The translations under genes were made by a program, and so were the position numbers. Positions 47,719 through 55,567 of a stretch of DNA of 64,000 nt are shown here, one piece after another. Under the pieces are notes generated by a model, which had not been told where the DNA came from, ran no database searches, and was given only the letters and a program-made list of their open reading frames with translations. Location: positions 620,132 through 684,131 of the forward strand of contig NZ_LMSH01000002.1 in NCBI RefSeq assembly GCF_001428365.1, read 5' to 3'. This DNA is from Arthrobacter sp. Soil763 (GTDB taxonomy: Bacteria; Actinomycetota; Actinomycetes; Actinomycetales; Micrococcaceae). Numbering within the stretch: position 1 is the first letter of the stretch; every line of letters begins with the position of its first letter.

Positions 47719-48519
47719 ATGACCAGACTCTGTATTGCCGGAGGCACCGGGCAGGTGGGCCGCGAGGTGGTGCGCCAGGCGATCCTGGCAGGGCACCAGG
47801 TGGCCGTTCTCAGCCGCAACCCGCCCGCACCGGGCACACCGGGGCATGTCGCCGGCGTGGACTACTTCCGCGCCGACGTCGCCACCGGGGAAGGGCTGGA
47901 CGCGGCACTGGCCGGTGCCGACGTCGTCATCGACGCCTTGGAGGGGCGGTCGGGGAAAGCGCTGAAGAACTTTGCCGACGGCGGAGCCCGGCTGCTGGCC
48001 GCCGCCCAGGATGCCGGAGTCGGCAGGGCCGTGCTGCTGTCAATCGTCAACTGCGACCGCAGCAGCTTCGGCTATTACCGGTCGAAAGCGGCCAAGGAAC
48101 GGGTCTACCAGCAGTCCGGGCTGGAGACTGTGGTGCTGCGGGCCACACAGTTCCACTCCTTGCTCGCAGGCATCTTTGCCTCAGGCTCGAAGCTGCGCGT
48201 GATTCCCGTGTTCAAAGGGGCCCGGTTCCAGCCGATCGCGACGGCCGAGGTCGCGTCGGGACTGATCGACGCGGCACTGGAGGCGCCTACCGGCATGCGG
48301 CACCGGGCCCGGACCATCGGCGGTCCGGAGATCCTGGGGATGCGCGAACTGGCTGTGACCTGGCAGCAGGCCACGGGGTCGCGCGGCCGCGTGGTGGAGC
48401 TGCCGCTGCCTGGCGGGATGGGCAAATACCTGCGGACCGGTGACAATCTGGTGCCCGGGGAACGACACGGCACGCAGACATTCCGGGGCTGGCTGGCAAT
48501 GCGGACGGATAGTTTGTAG
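47719..48519 (+). CDS. NAD(P)-binding atypical SDR / NmrA-like protein
   Basis: This 266-residue Rossmann-fold protein of the atypical short-chain dehydrogenase group has the dinucleotide motif LCIAGGTGQVGREVVRQA at 4-21 (GxxGxxG type), the strand-2 end VLSRNP, FRADVATGEGLDAAL, and a YYRSKAAKERV segment where the Tyr-x3-Lys pair would be. VVLRATQFHSLLAGIF and IGGPEILGMRELA match NmrA/NADH-ubiquinone-type family blocks. The substrate is unknown; it may be a redox sensor. ATG 47719 follows TAGCCT by 7 nt (leaderless pattern). It ends before a terminator and tRNA-Ala. Confidence 0.85.
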   Translation: MTRLCIAGGTGQVGREVVRQAILAGHQVAVLSRNPPAPGTPGHVAGVDYFRADVATGEGLDAALAGADVVIDALEGRSGKALKNFADGGARLLAAAQDAGVGRAVLLSIVNCDRSSFGYYRSKAAKERVYQQSGLETVVLRATQFHSLLAGIFASGSKLRVIPVFKGARFQPIATAEVASGLIDAALEAPTGMRHRARTIGGPEILGMRELAVTWQQATGSRGRVVELPLPGGMGKYLRTGDNLVPGERHGTQTFRGWLAMRTDSL

Positions 48520-48534
48520 CCTAGGAACGTTGAT

Positions 48535-48562
48535 AACGCCGTTCCCCTCAAGGAACGGCGTT
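48535..48562 (+). terminator. Hairpin terminator before tRNA-Ala
   Basis: Perfect 11-bp arms AACGCCGTTCC and GGAACGGCGTT (48535-48545, 48552-48562) enclose a 6-nt loop. It ends the preceding gene 5 bp before the tRNA. Confidence 0.8.
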
Positions 48563-48567
48563 GCTAC

Positions 48568-48640
48568 GGGGCTATAGCTCAGTTGGTAGAGCGCTTCGTT
48601 CGCATCGAAGAGGTCAGGAGTTCGAATCTCCTTAGCTCCA
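48568..48640 (+). tRNA. tRNA-Ala (anticodon CGC)
   Basis: This is a 73-nt cloverleaf: acceptor GGGGCTA/TAGCTCC, D-arm GCTC-AGTTGGTA-GAGC, anticodon stem CTTCG/CGAAG with loop TTCGCAT (anticodon CGC at 48601-48603), T-arm AGGAG-TTCGAAT-CTCCT, and discriminator A. The 3' CCA is not encoded. It reads GCG codons. Confidence 0.95.
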
Positions 48641-48649
48641 CAATTTGCG

Positions 48650-48690
48650 GGCCCCCTCGGTCCTCGGCGACGCCGAACCGAGGGGGCCTT
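48650..48690 (+). terminator. Terminator after tRNA-Ala
   Basis: Perfect 12-bp arms GGCCCCCTCGGT and ACCGAGGGGGCC (48650-48661, 48677-48688) are followed by TT, 9 bp after the tRNA end. Confidence 0.85.
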
Positions 48691-48791
48691 CGCCATGTCC
48701 GGCCGCTGGCTGCGGCCTGCGTTCCCGGCCCGGTGCTGGCGAGCCGCCGCCCGCGCAGAGCTCAAAGCCGTTCTGGGGGAGGATAAGTGAC

Positions 48792-49133
48792 ATGAACGTT
48801 GCAAAGTCCGTCCTGCTGTTTGTCCTTGCTGCGGCCGCCGAGATCGGCGGGGCATGGATGGTGTGGCAGGCAGTCCGGGAAGGGCGGGCGTGGTGGTGGG
48901 CCGGGATCGGGATCGTCGCCCTGGGGCTTTACGGCTTCGTTGCCACATTGCAGCCGGACGCGCACTTCGGCCGCATCCTGGCAGCCTACGGCGGCGTCTT
49001 CGTTGCCGGCTCGCTGGCGTGGGGCATGGCGTTCGACGGGTTCCGGCCCGACCGCTGGGACGTGGTGGGCTCGCTGATCTGCCTCGTGGGGGTGGGCGTG
49101 ATCATGTTCGCGCCTCGCGGTCCGGTCGCCTAG
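48792..49133 (+). CDS. YnfA family (UPF0060) small membrane protein
   Basis: This 113-residue, four-helix membrane protein of the YnfA/UPF0060 family is distantly related to small multidrug-resistance pumps, with function unproven in most species. Helices lie at about 4-24, 33-52, 60-80 and 88-107. The family blocks [19 protein letters not shown] and [24 protein letters not shown] are clear. ATG 48792 has a GGGGGAGG ribosome-binding site. It is transcribed alone after the tRNA terminator. Confidence 0.93.
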   Translation: MNVAKSVLLFVLAAAAEIGGAWMVWQAVREGRAWWWAGIGIVALGLYGFVATLQPDAHFGRILAAYGGVFVAGSLAWGMAFDGFRPDRWDVVGSLICLVGVGVIMFAPRGPVA

Positions 49134-49329
49134 GTTCCGCCGGCTGCCGGGCGCCGCCAGGGTAGGTCGGCGCCGGGGCGCCCAGCGGGCCCGGCCTTGT
49201 TTTTCCCAAGGAAATACGCAGGAATGCCCCGCCGGGCCAAAACCATGGTTTCCCTTCGGTAACGTTGCGTCCGGCCACCCCCGGAACCGCCGGCCGCCGT
49301 TACCGCAAGCACTCTGGAAGGACCACCCC

Positions 49330-49926
49330 TTGGCAGCAATCTTCACTTGGCTCAACGCCCTCGGCACCGCAGGCAAGGCGACGGTTGTCGCTGCCGTCGT
49401 CGTCACCGGCGGCACTGGCGTCGCCATGGCTTCCACGACGTCGGAGCTCGGCTCCGATCCCACCGCAACCGTCTCCGCGGAGCCGACCGAGACCGGCACG
49501 GCGCCCGCACCGGAGCCGACTGAAACCGAGACGGCCCCCGCGCCGGAGCCGACCGAAACCGAGACCGCGCCCGCGCCGGAGCCGACCGAAACCGAGACGG
49601 CCCCCGCGCCCGAACCGACCGAGACGGTCCCCGCGCCCGAACCGACCGAGACGGTCCCCGCGCCGGCGCCCACCGATGACGACGAGTCCGGCGAAGACCA
49701 GGACGAGTCCACCGAAGGCGGCAACAGCGCCTGGGCCCACGAGAACGCCGCCGCCCACCGGGCTGCCGGACTCGCCAAGGCAGCCGAGCACCGCTCCGCG
49801 CACTCCGCCACCCCGGCTGCGCCGTCGTACGGGGCAGGGCCGGCAGTCCCGGCCGCTCCGCGCCACGCCGAGGCGCCGAAAGCGGCCCCCAGCACGCACG
49901 CCAAGCAGGGTAAATCCGGCAAGTAG
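49330..49926 (+). CDS. Exported Pro/Thr/Glu-repeat protein
   Basis: This 198-residue protein has a hydrophobic N-terminal segment (about 10-38: LGTAGKATVVAAVVVTGGTGVAMA), which could be a signal peptide or anchor, followed by degenerate tandem repeats of the type APEPTETET (about residues 56-115; 33-bp then 27-bp DNA units), and an Ala/His-rich tail ending HAKQGKSGK. Such Pro-Thr-Glu repeats are typical of wall-spanning or surface stalk regions. No catalytic domain is visible. The start is TTG 49330, with GGAAGGA about 8 nt upstream. A 17-bp-stem terminator follows directly. Confidence 0.72.
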   Translation: MAAIFTWLNALGTAGKATVVAAVVVTGGTGVAMASTTSELGSDPTATVSAEPTETGTAPAPEPTETETAPAPEPTETETAPAPEPTETETAPAPEPTETVPAPEPTETVPAPAPTDDDESGEDQDESTEGGNSAWAHENAAAHRAAGLAKAAEHRSAHSATPAAPSYGAGPAVPAAPRHAEAPKAAPSTHAKQGKSGK

Positions 49927-49933
49927 CCGCTCC

Positions 49934-49972
49934 AGCGATGGCCCCCGTCCGCCCCGGACGGGGGCCATCGCT
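49934..49972 (+). terminator. Strong hairpin terminator
   Basis: Perfect 17-bp arms (49934-49950 and 49956-49972; left arm AGCGATGGCCCCCGTCC) with a 5-nt loop are followed by GTTCC, 8 bp after the stop codon of the repeat protein. Confidence 0.9.
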
Positions 49973-50017
49973 GTTCCCGGCCTCCTGTCGTGCCGCACTG
50001 GTCAGGGCCGGCCCAAG

Positions 50018-50030
50018 ACGGGCATGTCCG
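50018..50030. repeat. Solitary arm of the palindromic repeat family
   Basis: GACGGGCATGTCCG matches the right outer arm of the 83-bp elements (compare 19671-19682 and 29620-29630). No clear partner arm is present, so this is a degenerate or truncated copy. The rest of the 280-bp gap before the ABC-F gene shows no other feature besides the terminator. Confidence 0.55.
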
Positions 50031-50206
50031 CGCCTGTGGAGTGGGTGTGCAGGCCCGGTCGGCCAGCCAGCCGCCAACGCGGGAGGGTCCCGCTGAACCG
50101 TTCGACCGTCAGTGTGTGCCGACGCTTTCCCAATACCGGATAGTCTGAATCGAGGCCCGCAGGCCGCCTGGCCCGCCAGCCAGGATCCCTTGAGAGGCCA
50201 GCATTA

Positions 50207-51799
50207 GTGAGCCTAATCCGGCTGCATGACGTCAGCGTCCGCTTCGACAACACCCCGATTCTCCGCGAGGCGTTCTTCCGGCTCGAACCCGGAGACAGGG
50301 TGGGCCTCATCGGCAAGAACGGATCCGGCAAGACCACCCTCTTGAAGCTGGTCCTCGACCAGGTGGCTCCGGACACCGGCACGGTCAGCATTGAACCCGG
50401 CACCAGGGTGGGCTACTTTTCCCAGTTCTCCGAGCTGAACGGCGACTCGACCATCACTGAGGTCCTTGACGGCCTTTTCGGCGAGATCAAGGCCGTGGAG
50501 GCCGAGCTGGCCGCCATTGATGCCGCCATCGCGGACGACCCCGCCGCCGGCGAGCTGGACGGTCTGATCGGGCGGCAGGCGGCACTGTTCGTGGACATGG
50601 AGCGCCTCGACGGCTGGGACTACCCACGACGCATCGACTCGGTGCTGACCACGCTGGGGTTCGATGACGCCCACCGTCACTGTGCGATCGATGCACTGTC
50701 CGGGGGCTGGCGCAACCGGGCGGCGCTGGCCAAGATCCTGCTCGAGGGCCCGGACGTTTTGCTGCTCGATGAGCCCACCAACTTCCTGGACGTGGCCGGC
50801 GTCGAATGGCTGGAGAACTGGTTCCGCGGCTTCCAGGGAGCGGCCGTGATCGTCTCGCACGACCGGACGTTCCTGGACGCCGTCGTTACCCGCATCATCG
50901 AGGTGGAGAACTTCCACCTGCACGAATACCCCGGGAACTTCGGCGAATACGTGGTCCAGAAGCAATTCCGGCTCAAGACCCTCGAGCAGCAGTTCGTCCA
51001 CGAGTCCGAGCTGCTCGCGTTTGAGGCCGAAGGCATCGCCGACCGCCGCGAAGCGGCCAAGACCGCCAGCCGCGGACTGGGCAACCAGCTGGCCAAGATC
51101 AAGAAATCCCGGACCCCCAGGCCGGTGGACCAGATTGTAACCGAGATCTACGGCGGCCTGCACGTGAAGGACGTGCTGTGCCGGGTGGAGGGGCTGGGCA
51201 AGTCCTACGGCGAGAAGGTCCTGTTCGACGATTTGAGCTTCGAGATTCGCAAGGGCAACCGGATCGCGGTGCTTGGCGCGAACGGCAGCGGGAAGTCCAC
51301 CCTGCTGAGGGTCCTGACCGGCGAGGAGGGCCCCGACGCCGGCGCGGTGGCGTGGGCCAAGGGCCCCGGCTTCGTGTCCTACAACCGGATGCTGGAGGAC
51401 CTTGACGACGGCGACACCGTGTCCCACGCCGTCAACGCCCTGCCGGACAGCCTGGCCTTCAGCGCCACGAAGAAATCCGTCAACCGTTTCCTGGCGATGT
51501 TCCAGTTTTCCGAGGCCGACCTCAAGCAGAAGATCGGCAACCTTTCGGGCGGCCAGAAGGCGCGCGTCGCTATGGCACAGTGCCTGCTTTCCGGCGCGTC
51601 GGTGCTGTTGCTGGACGAGCCCACGAACCACCTGGACCTTTCGAGCACCCAGGTCATGGAGCGGGCGCTGCTGCATTTCCCCGGCGCGGTCGTCGTGGTG
51701 AGCCATGACCGGTTCTTCACCGAGAAAATCGCCACTCGCCTGCTCGTTTTCGGTGCCGCCGGCGCGGCCCCCGGCGAAGTCGGCCAGCGGGCCGCCTAA
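50207..51799 (+). CDS. ABC-F family ATPase
   Basis: This 530-residue soluble protein has two ATPase domains in tandem and no membrane part, as in ABC-F translation factors that bind the ribosome. Domain 1 has Walker A GKNGSGKTT, signature LSGGWRNRAALAK and Walker B LLLDEPTNFLD; domain 2 has GANGSGKST, LSGGQKARVAMAQ and LLLDEPTNHLD. The linker between them (about 235-320) is rich in charged residues, as expected for the P-site tRNA-interaction motif. Whether it gives antibiotic resistance or acts as an EttA/Uup-like housekeeping factor cannot be told from this. GTG 50207 is the likely start. Confidence 0.93.
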   Translation: MSLIRLHDVSVRFDNTPILREAFFRLEPGDRVGLIGKNGSGKTTLLKLVLDQVAPDTGTVSIEPGTRVGYFSQFSELNGDSTITEVLDGLFGEIKAVEAELAAIDAAIADDPAAGELDGLIGRQAALFVDMERLDGWDYPRRIDSVLTTLGFDDAHRHCAIDALSGGWRNRAALAKILLEGPDVLLLDEPTNFLDVAGVEWLENWFRGFQGAAVIVSHDRTFLDAVVTRIIEVENFHLHEYPGNFGEYVVQKQFRLKTLEQQFVHESELLAFEAEGIADRREAAKTASRGLGNQLAKIKKSRTPRPVDQIVTEIYGGLHVKDVLCRVEGLGKSYGEKVLFDDLSFEIRKGNRIAVLGANGSGKSTLLRVLTGEEGPDAGAVAWAKGPGFVSYNRMLEDLDDGDTVSHAVNALPDSLAFSATKKSVNRFLAMFQFSEADLKQKIGNLSGGQKARVAMAQCLLSGASVLLLDEPTNHLDLSSTQVMERALLHFPGAVVVVSHDRFFTEKIATRLLVFGAAGAAPGEVGQRAA

Positions 51800-51833
51800 G
51801 GCCGCCCGGGCTAAAGCGGCGGATAATAGGGCC

Positions 51834-52163
51834 ATGGCCGAAAAGAGCCGGGACCACGGGCCGGATCCGTGGGAGGAATTCGACCGGCTCCCTCCGGCCG
51901 GGCAGGACCGCGTCGGCGGCCTTCCGGGCGGTGCGCCGCAGGGCTTCGGCTTCCGCACCGGGGTGCGCAGCGCCCGCGTCGCCTTCGGGTTTGCGGTGTA
52001 CGCCCTGGTTCTGGGAAGCGTGCTGGTCGTCTGCGGCGCCATCTACTTCATCAGCCGCGGACAGTGGCTGTGGCTGGGGCTGATGGCAGTGATCGAAACG
52101 GCCTTCGTCCTGGCGTTCGCGCGGCTGGTGGTCCTGGCCCGCAACCGCCGTTCCGCGCCCTGA
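51834..52163 (+). CDS. Small two-helix membrane protein, unknown function
   Basis: This 109-residue protein has a hydrophilic N-terminal 48 residues (Asp/Pro/Gly-rich) followed by predicted membrane helices at about 49-71 and 77-100 and a basic end. No family is recognised. ATG 51834 is preceded by GATAAT and 6 nt, a leaderless promoter pattern, which supports it as a real gene with its own promoter, 35 bp after the ABC-F stop. It converges on the UbiB-type gene. Confidence 0.7.
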   Translation: MAEKSRDHGPDPWEEFDRLPPAGQDRVGGLPGGAPQGFGFRTGVRSARVAFGFAVYALVLGSVLVVCGAIYFISRGQWLWLGLMAVIETAFVLAFARLVVLARNRRSAP

Positions 52164-52173
52164 CGCGTCAGGC

Positions 52174-53835
52174 TCAGCGGCGGCGGTGCCGTGCCGTGGC
52201 CGCCAGATAGCCTCCCAGCACGCCGACCCCGCCCAGCCCGGCGGTAAAGAGCGCCTTGGGCCAGCCGGGCCAGCGGTCCGGCTGGACAGACACCAGCTCG
52301 CCGACGGCGCCGATCAGGGCTGCCGTGATCAGGCCCGCGACAAGCCGGTTGCCGGTGCGTTCGGCCTTGTCCATCAGGCGGTCCAGCTCATCGGCCCGCA
52401 GGTGCACGTCCAGGCCGCCGCGCTCCAGCACGTCCAGGAGGCGGCGGGCCAGATCGGGGGCCTCCGCGCCGAACCGCAGCGCCTCCCAGCCGAATTTCTT
52501 CAGCTGCCCAGCCAGCGCCCCGGGGGACAGCTGGCCGAGGATAATCCGCCGGGTGAAGGGGGCCAGCTGCTCGGTCAGCTCGAAGCCGGGGTCGAGCTGT
52601 TTGCCCAGTCCGTCGGCCATCACCAGCATCTTCACCATCAGGGCCGCCTCGCGCGGCAGCCGAAGCCGGTGCGTGCGGAGCAAACCGGCCAGTTCGGCCA
52701 GCACCGGGACGATCGGGACCTGGGCCAGGGGCCGGCCGGCATAGCGGGCCACCAGCCGGCCCAGGGCCTCCTGCAGGCCGGCCTGGTCGGCGGCCTCCGC
52801 CGCGCCGCAGAGCTGCACCATCGCGGTGGTGAGCCGTGCGGCGTCCTCTTCCACGACCGCCAGCAACACCCGGACCAGATTCCAGCGGGCCGCGTCGCTG
52901 ATCTGGCCGACCATGCCGAAATCAATGATCCCCAACCGCCCGTCGGGTTCGACGAAGAAGTTTCCCGGATGTGGGTCCGCGTGGAAGAAGCCGTCCTCGA
53001 AGACCATCTTCAGCAGGACGTTGCAGGCCCGGACGGCGAGCTCTCCGGAGTCGATCCCGGCGGCGCGGAGGGCGGCGACGTCGTTGATTTTGATCCCGCG
53101 GACGCGTTCCAGCGTCAGGACGCGGGACGTGGTGGTTTCCCAGAAAACCCGGGGAATGTGGACGCGGTCGTCACCGGCGAAGTTGTCCGCAAATTGCTCC
53201 GCGTTCCTGCCCTCCTGCAGGTAATCCAGCTCTGCCCGCAGGGTCTGGGAGAACTCCTCGACGAGGGCGGCAACGTGGTAGCCCGCGACGGCGGCGGACG
53301 CCCGCTCGGCCCGCCTCGCCAGCTCCGCCATGACCTCCAGGTCTTCGTTCACCTGCGCGACGACGCCGGGCCGGCGGACCTTGACCACGACGTCGGCGGT
53401 TCCGCCGCGTCTTGCCGGGACGGTGGCCTCATGAACCTGGCCGATGGATCCGGTGGCCAGCGGTTCCTCGTGCAGGGTGGTCAGCAGCGGCTCCGCCCGC
53501 GGACCGAGCTCTTCGGCAATGACGTGGCGGATCCCGGCCACGGGAACAGGCGGCGAATCGTCCTGGAGCCTGGCCAACTCGGCGGCGTAGTCCGCGGGCA
53601 GGATGTCGGGGCGGGTGGAGGCGATCTGGCCGAACTTCACGTAGACGGTCCCCAGGTCCTCCAGTGCCAGCCGGATCCGGGCCGGGAGCGGAACACCGCC
53701 GGCCGGCGTCCGCTGGCCCGCATGGCGGCCCGGCAGGGGCAACCGGTCCAGGCCCAGATAGCCGATGGCGAACCCCAGGCCGTGCCTGCCCAGGGTCTCC
53801 ACGATGTGCCGGAACCGGTCCCGCCGCGCGCTCAT
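52174..53835 (-). CDS. UbiB/ABC1/AarF-family atypical kinase
   Basis: This 553-residue member of the ABC1 (UbiB/ADCK) atypical kinase family has the invariant KxGQ motif in YVKFGQIASTRPDILP (67-70), the ATP-site Lys in VVVKVRRPGV, HADPHPGNFF, and the metal-binding DFG in GIIDFGMVGQ. Two membrane helices close the protein (about 500-520 and 527-545). Family members support quinone or isoprenoid lipid metabolism; here menaquinone is the likely lipid, by inference. ATG 53835 follows TAGTCT by 6 nt (leaderless pattern). CorA lies upstream on the same strand, 56 bp away. Confidence 0.92.
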   Translation of the reverse strand: MSARRDRFRHIVETLGRHGLGFAIGYLGLDRLPLPGRHAGQRTPAGGVPLPARIRLALEDLGTVYVKFGQIASTRPDILPADYAAELARLQDDSPPVPVAGIRHVIAEELGPRAEPLLTTLHEEPLATGSIGQVHEATVPARRGGTADVVVKVRRPGVVAQVNEDLEVMAELARRAERASAAVAGYHVAALVEEFSQTLRAELDYLQEGRNAEQFADNFAGDDRVHIPRVFWETTTSRVLTLERVRGIKINDVAALRAAGIDSGELAVRACNVLLKMVFEDGFFHADPHPGNFFVEPDGRLGIIDFGMVGQISDAARWNLVRVLLAVVEEDAARLTTAMVQLCGAAEAADQAGLQEALGRLVARYAGRPLAQVPIVPVLAELAGLLRTHRLRLPREAALMVKMLVMADGLGKQLDPGFELTEQLAPFTRRIILGQLSPGALAGQLKKFGWEALRFGAEAPDLARRLLDVLERGGLDVHLRADELDRLMDKAERTGNRLVAGLITAALIGAVGELVSVQPDRWPGWPKALFTAGLGGVGVLGGYLAATARHRRR

Positions 53836-53891
53836 GCGGCCAGACTACACGCGGCGTGCGGTGCCGCGGCGGGAACGGGCCGGGGAGCCGG

Positions 53892-54887
53892 CTAGAGCCA
53901 GCCCTTCCGTTTGAAGATCCCGTACATGATCGCCGCCGTGCCCGCCATCATGCCGATCGCCATCGGGTAGCCGAAGGTCCAGTGCAGCTCCGGCATCCGC
54001 TCGAAGTTCATGCCGTAGACCCCGGCCACGAAGGACGGCGCGAAGAAGATCGCGGCCCAGGAGGAGATCTTCTTGACCTGTTCGTTCTGTTCGGCACTGG
54101 CCTCGTTCTGGCGGTTGGCGGTCAGGGTGCCGTCCAGGGTCAGGGCGTTCTGCAGCAGGTCGCGGAAGGAATCGGCGCGGGAGATCAGCCGCTCCACATG
54201 GTCTTCGACGTCGCGGAGGCTGTGCTGGAGTTCGGTGTTGACCTGGTACTTTTCGAAGCCGCGCCGCAGCAGCTGGACCATGGCCGGGAGCGGATGGATG
54301 GCGCGCTGGAACTGGATGACTTCACGGGCCAGCTCGTAGATCCGGCGGGAGACGGTGGGATCGCCGCTGAACAGCTGGTCCTCGATCTCGTCGATGTCGT
54401 TCTCCAGCCCGGCGACGACGGGCACGTAGTCGTCCACGACCTGGTCCATCAAGGCGTACAGCACCGCCTCCGGGCCGTGGCACAGGAGGTCGGGGCGCCG
54501 TTCGAGTTTCCGCCGCACCTGGGCCACGCCGCCGGTCTCAGCGTGCCGGACGGTGACGACGAAGTTCTCGCCGGTGAAGACGTGGAGTTCGCCGAACTCG
54601 ACCGTTTCGGTCTCGTCCAGGTACCGTGCGGGCCGCAGCACGGTGAAGAGGTTGTCGTCGTAGCGTTCGAGCTTCGGGCGCTGGTGGGCCGAGATCGCGT
54701 CTTCCACGGCGAGGTGGTGGAGCCTGAACTCGGCGGCGACGGCGGCCATTTCGCCTTCGGTCGGCCGGTAGAGGCCGATCCAGGCCATCCCGCCGTGCCG
54801 GTTCAGGGTCTCAAACGTCTGTTCCAGGCTCTGCGGCTCGGCGCTGCGGACACCGTCCACGTAGACGGCGTTGTCGATGATAGTCAC
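53892..54887 (-). CDS. corA: CorA-family magnesium/cobalt transporter
   Basis: This 331-residue CorA-type channel for Mg2+ (and Co2+/Ni2+) has a cytoplasmic N-terminal alpha/beta domain, long helices, and two C-terminal membrane helices. The selectivity motif GMN is at 292-294 in YGMNFERMPEL, preceded by FFAPSFVAGV. The C-terminus FKRKGWL is basic as usual. The start is GTG 54887, with GATAAT 6 nt upstream, overlapping the end of the Lrp gene; internal promoter or read-through are both possible. An Lrp-family gene lies 8 bp upstream on the same strand. Confidence 0.95.
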   Translation of the reverse strand: MTIIDNAVYVDGVRSAEPQSLEQTFETLNRHGGMAWIGLYRPTEGEMAAVAAEFRLHHLAVEDAISAHQRPKLERYDDNLFTVLRPARYLDETETVEFGELHVFTGENFVVTVRHAETGGVAQVRRKLERRPDLLCHGPEAVLYALMDQVVDDYVPVVAGLENDIDEIEDQLFSGDPTVSRRIYELAREVIQFQRAIHPLPAMVQLLRRGFEKYQVNTELQHSLRDVEDHVERLISRADSFRDLLQNALTLDGTLTANRQNEASAEQNEQVKKISSWAAIFFAPSFVAGVYGMNFERMPELHWTFGYPMAIGMMAGTAAIMYGIFKRKGWL

Positions 54888-54894
54888 CGGCTCA

Positions 54895-55410
54895 TTATCC
54901 CTTCCGTCCCGGCGCCAGCGCGCTTCCCTGCGCCAGCCGGCTGATCAACGGCTCGGTCCGGTACGGGATGTGCGTGTGCAGTGCCAGCACCGTCTCGGTC
55001 CGGATCACCCCCTTGATCCGCAGGATGGAGCGCAGCGCGGCCTGGAGGTTGTGCGTGTCGGTGGCGACCACCCGGCACCAGACGTCGCCGCGGCCGGAAA
55101 TCTCGTGCACCTCCAGGACCTGGGGGATCAGCCGCAGGGCGCCGACGACGCCGTCGAGCTCGCGGTGGTTGACCTCGATTGTCACGAAGGCGACGACGTC
55201 GTAACCCACCGCTTCGAGGTCGATTTCCCGGCCGCCGTCGTGCAGCAGGCCCGAGCGCAGCATCCGCCGGACCCGGGACTGGGCCGTGTTCCGGGCGATA
55301 CCGAGGGTCTCGCTGATTTCCCCGATCTGGACGCGGGGGTCCTTGATGAGTTCGAGCAGGATCTTCAGGTCGGTGGGGTCCGGGCTGTTCAAATCATCAC
55401 TCCGGTTCAT
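54895..55410 (-). CDS. Lrp/AsnC-family transcription regulator
   Basis: This 171-residue regulator has an N-terminal helix-turn-helix (about 14-55: ILLELIKDPRVQIGEISETLG, ARNTAQSRVRRML) and a C-terminal RAM/AsnC ligand domain (FVTIEVNHRELDGVVGAL, GRGDVWCRVVATDTHNLQ). Such proteins sense amino acids or related ligands. It diverges from an MFS transporter gene (55568), its likely target, and precedes corA on its own strand by 8 bp. ATG 55410 is chosen over the ATG at 55473 because the first 21 residues of the longer form are atypical for the family. Confidence 0.88.
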   Translation of the reverse strand: MNRSDDLNSPDPTDLKILLELIKDPRVQIGEISETLGIARNTAQSRVRRMLRSGLLHDGGREIDLEAVGYDVVAFVTIEVNHRELDGVVGALRLIPQVLEVHEISGRGDVWCRVVATDTHNLQAALRSILRIKGVIRTETVLALHTHIPYRTEPLISRLAQGSALAPGRKG

Positions 55411-55567
55411 GCTGGCGTGCCTCGATTGATGCTTTTGCTCAATATTGGCATGAATCTTGGTTTTATCGGTCATTAATGCCGCATTCTGGAGCTACCCATC
55501 TCCACCGGGCCGGCTCCTCCCCACCAGGGACCCGGGAGGCCCGCTTTACCCCAGCAGGGACACCGCC
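55411..55567. promoter_or_regulatory. Divergent control region, Lrp / MFS
   Basis: This 157-bp gap is AT-rich at 55428-55490. It contains the 8-bp palindrome CAATATTG (55440-55447) and nearby TTGATGCTTTTG and TGAATCTTGG, possible Lrp contacts. Promoter boxes cannot be assigned reliably. Confidence 0.4.
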
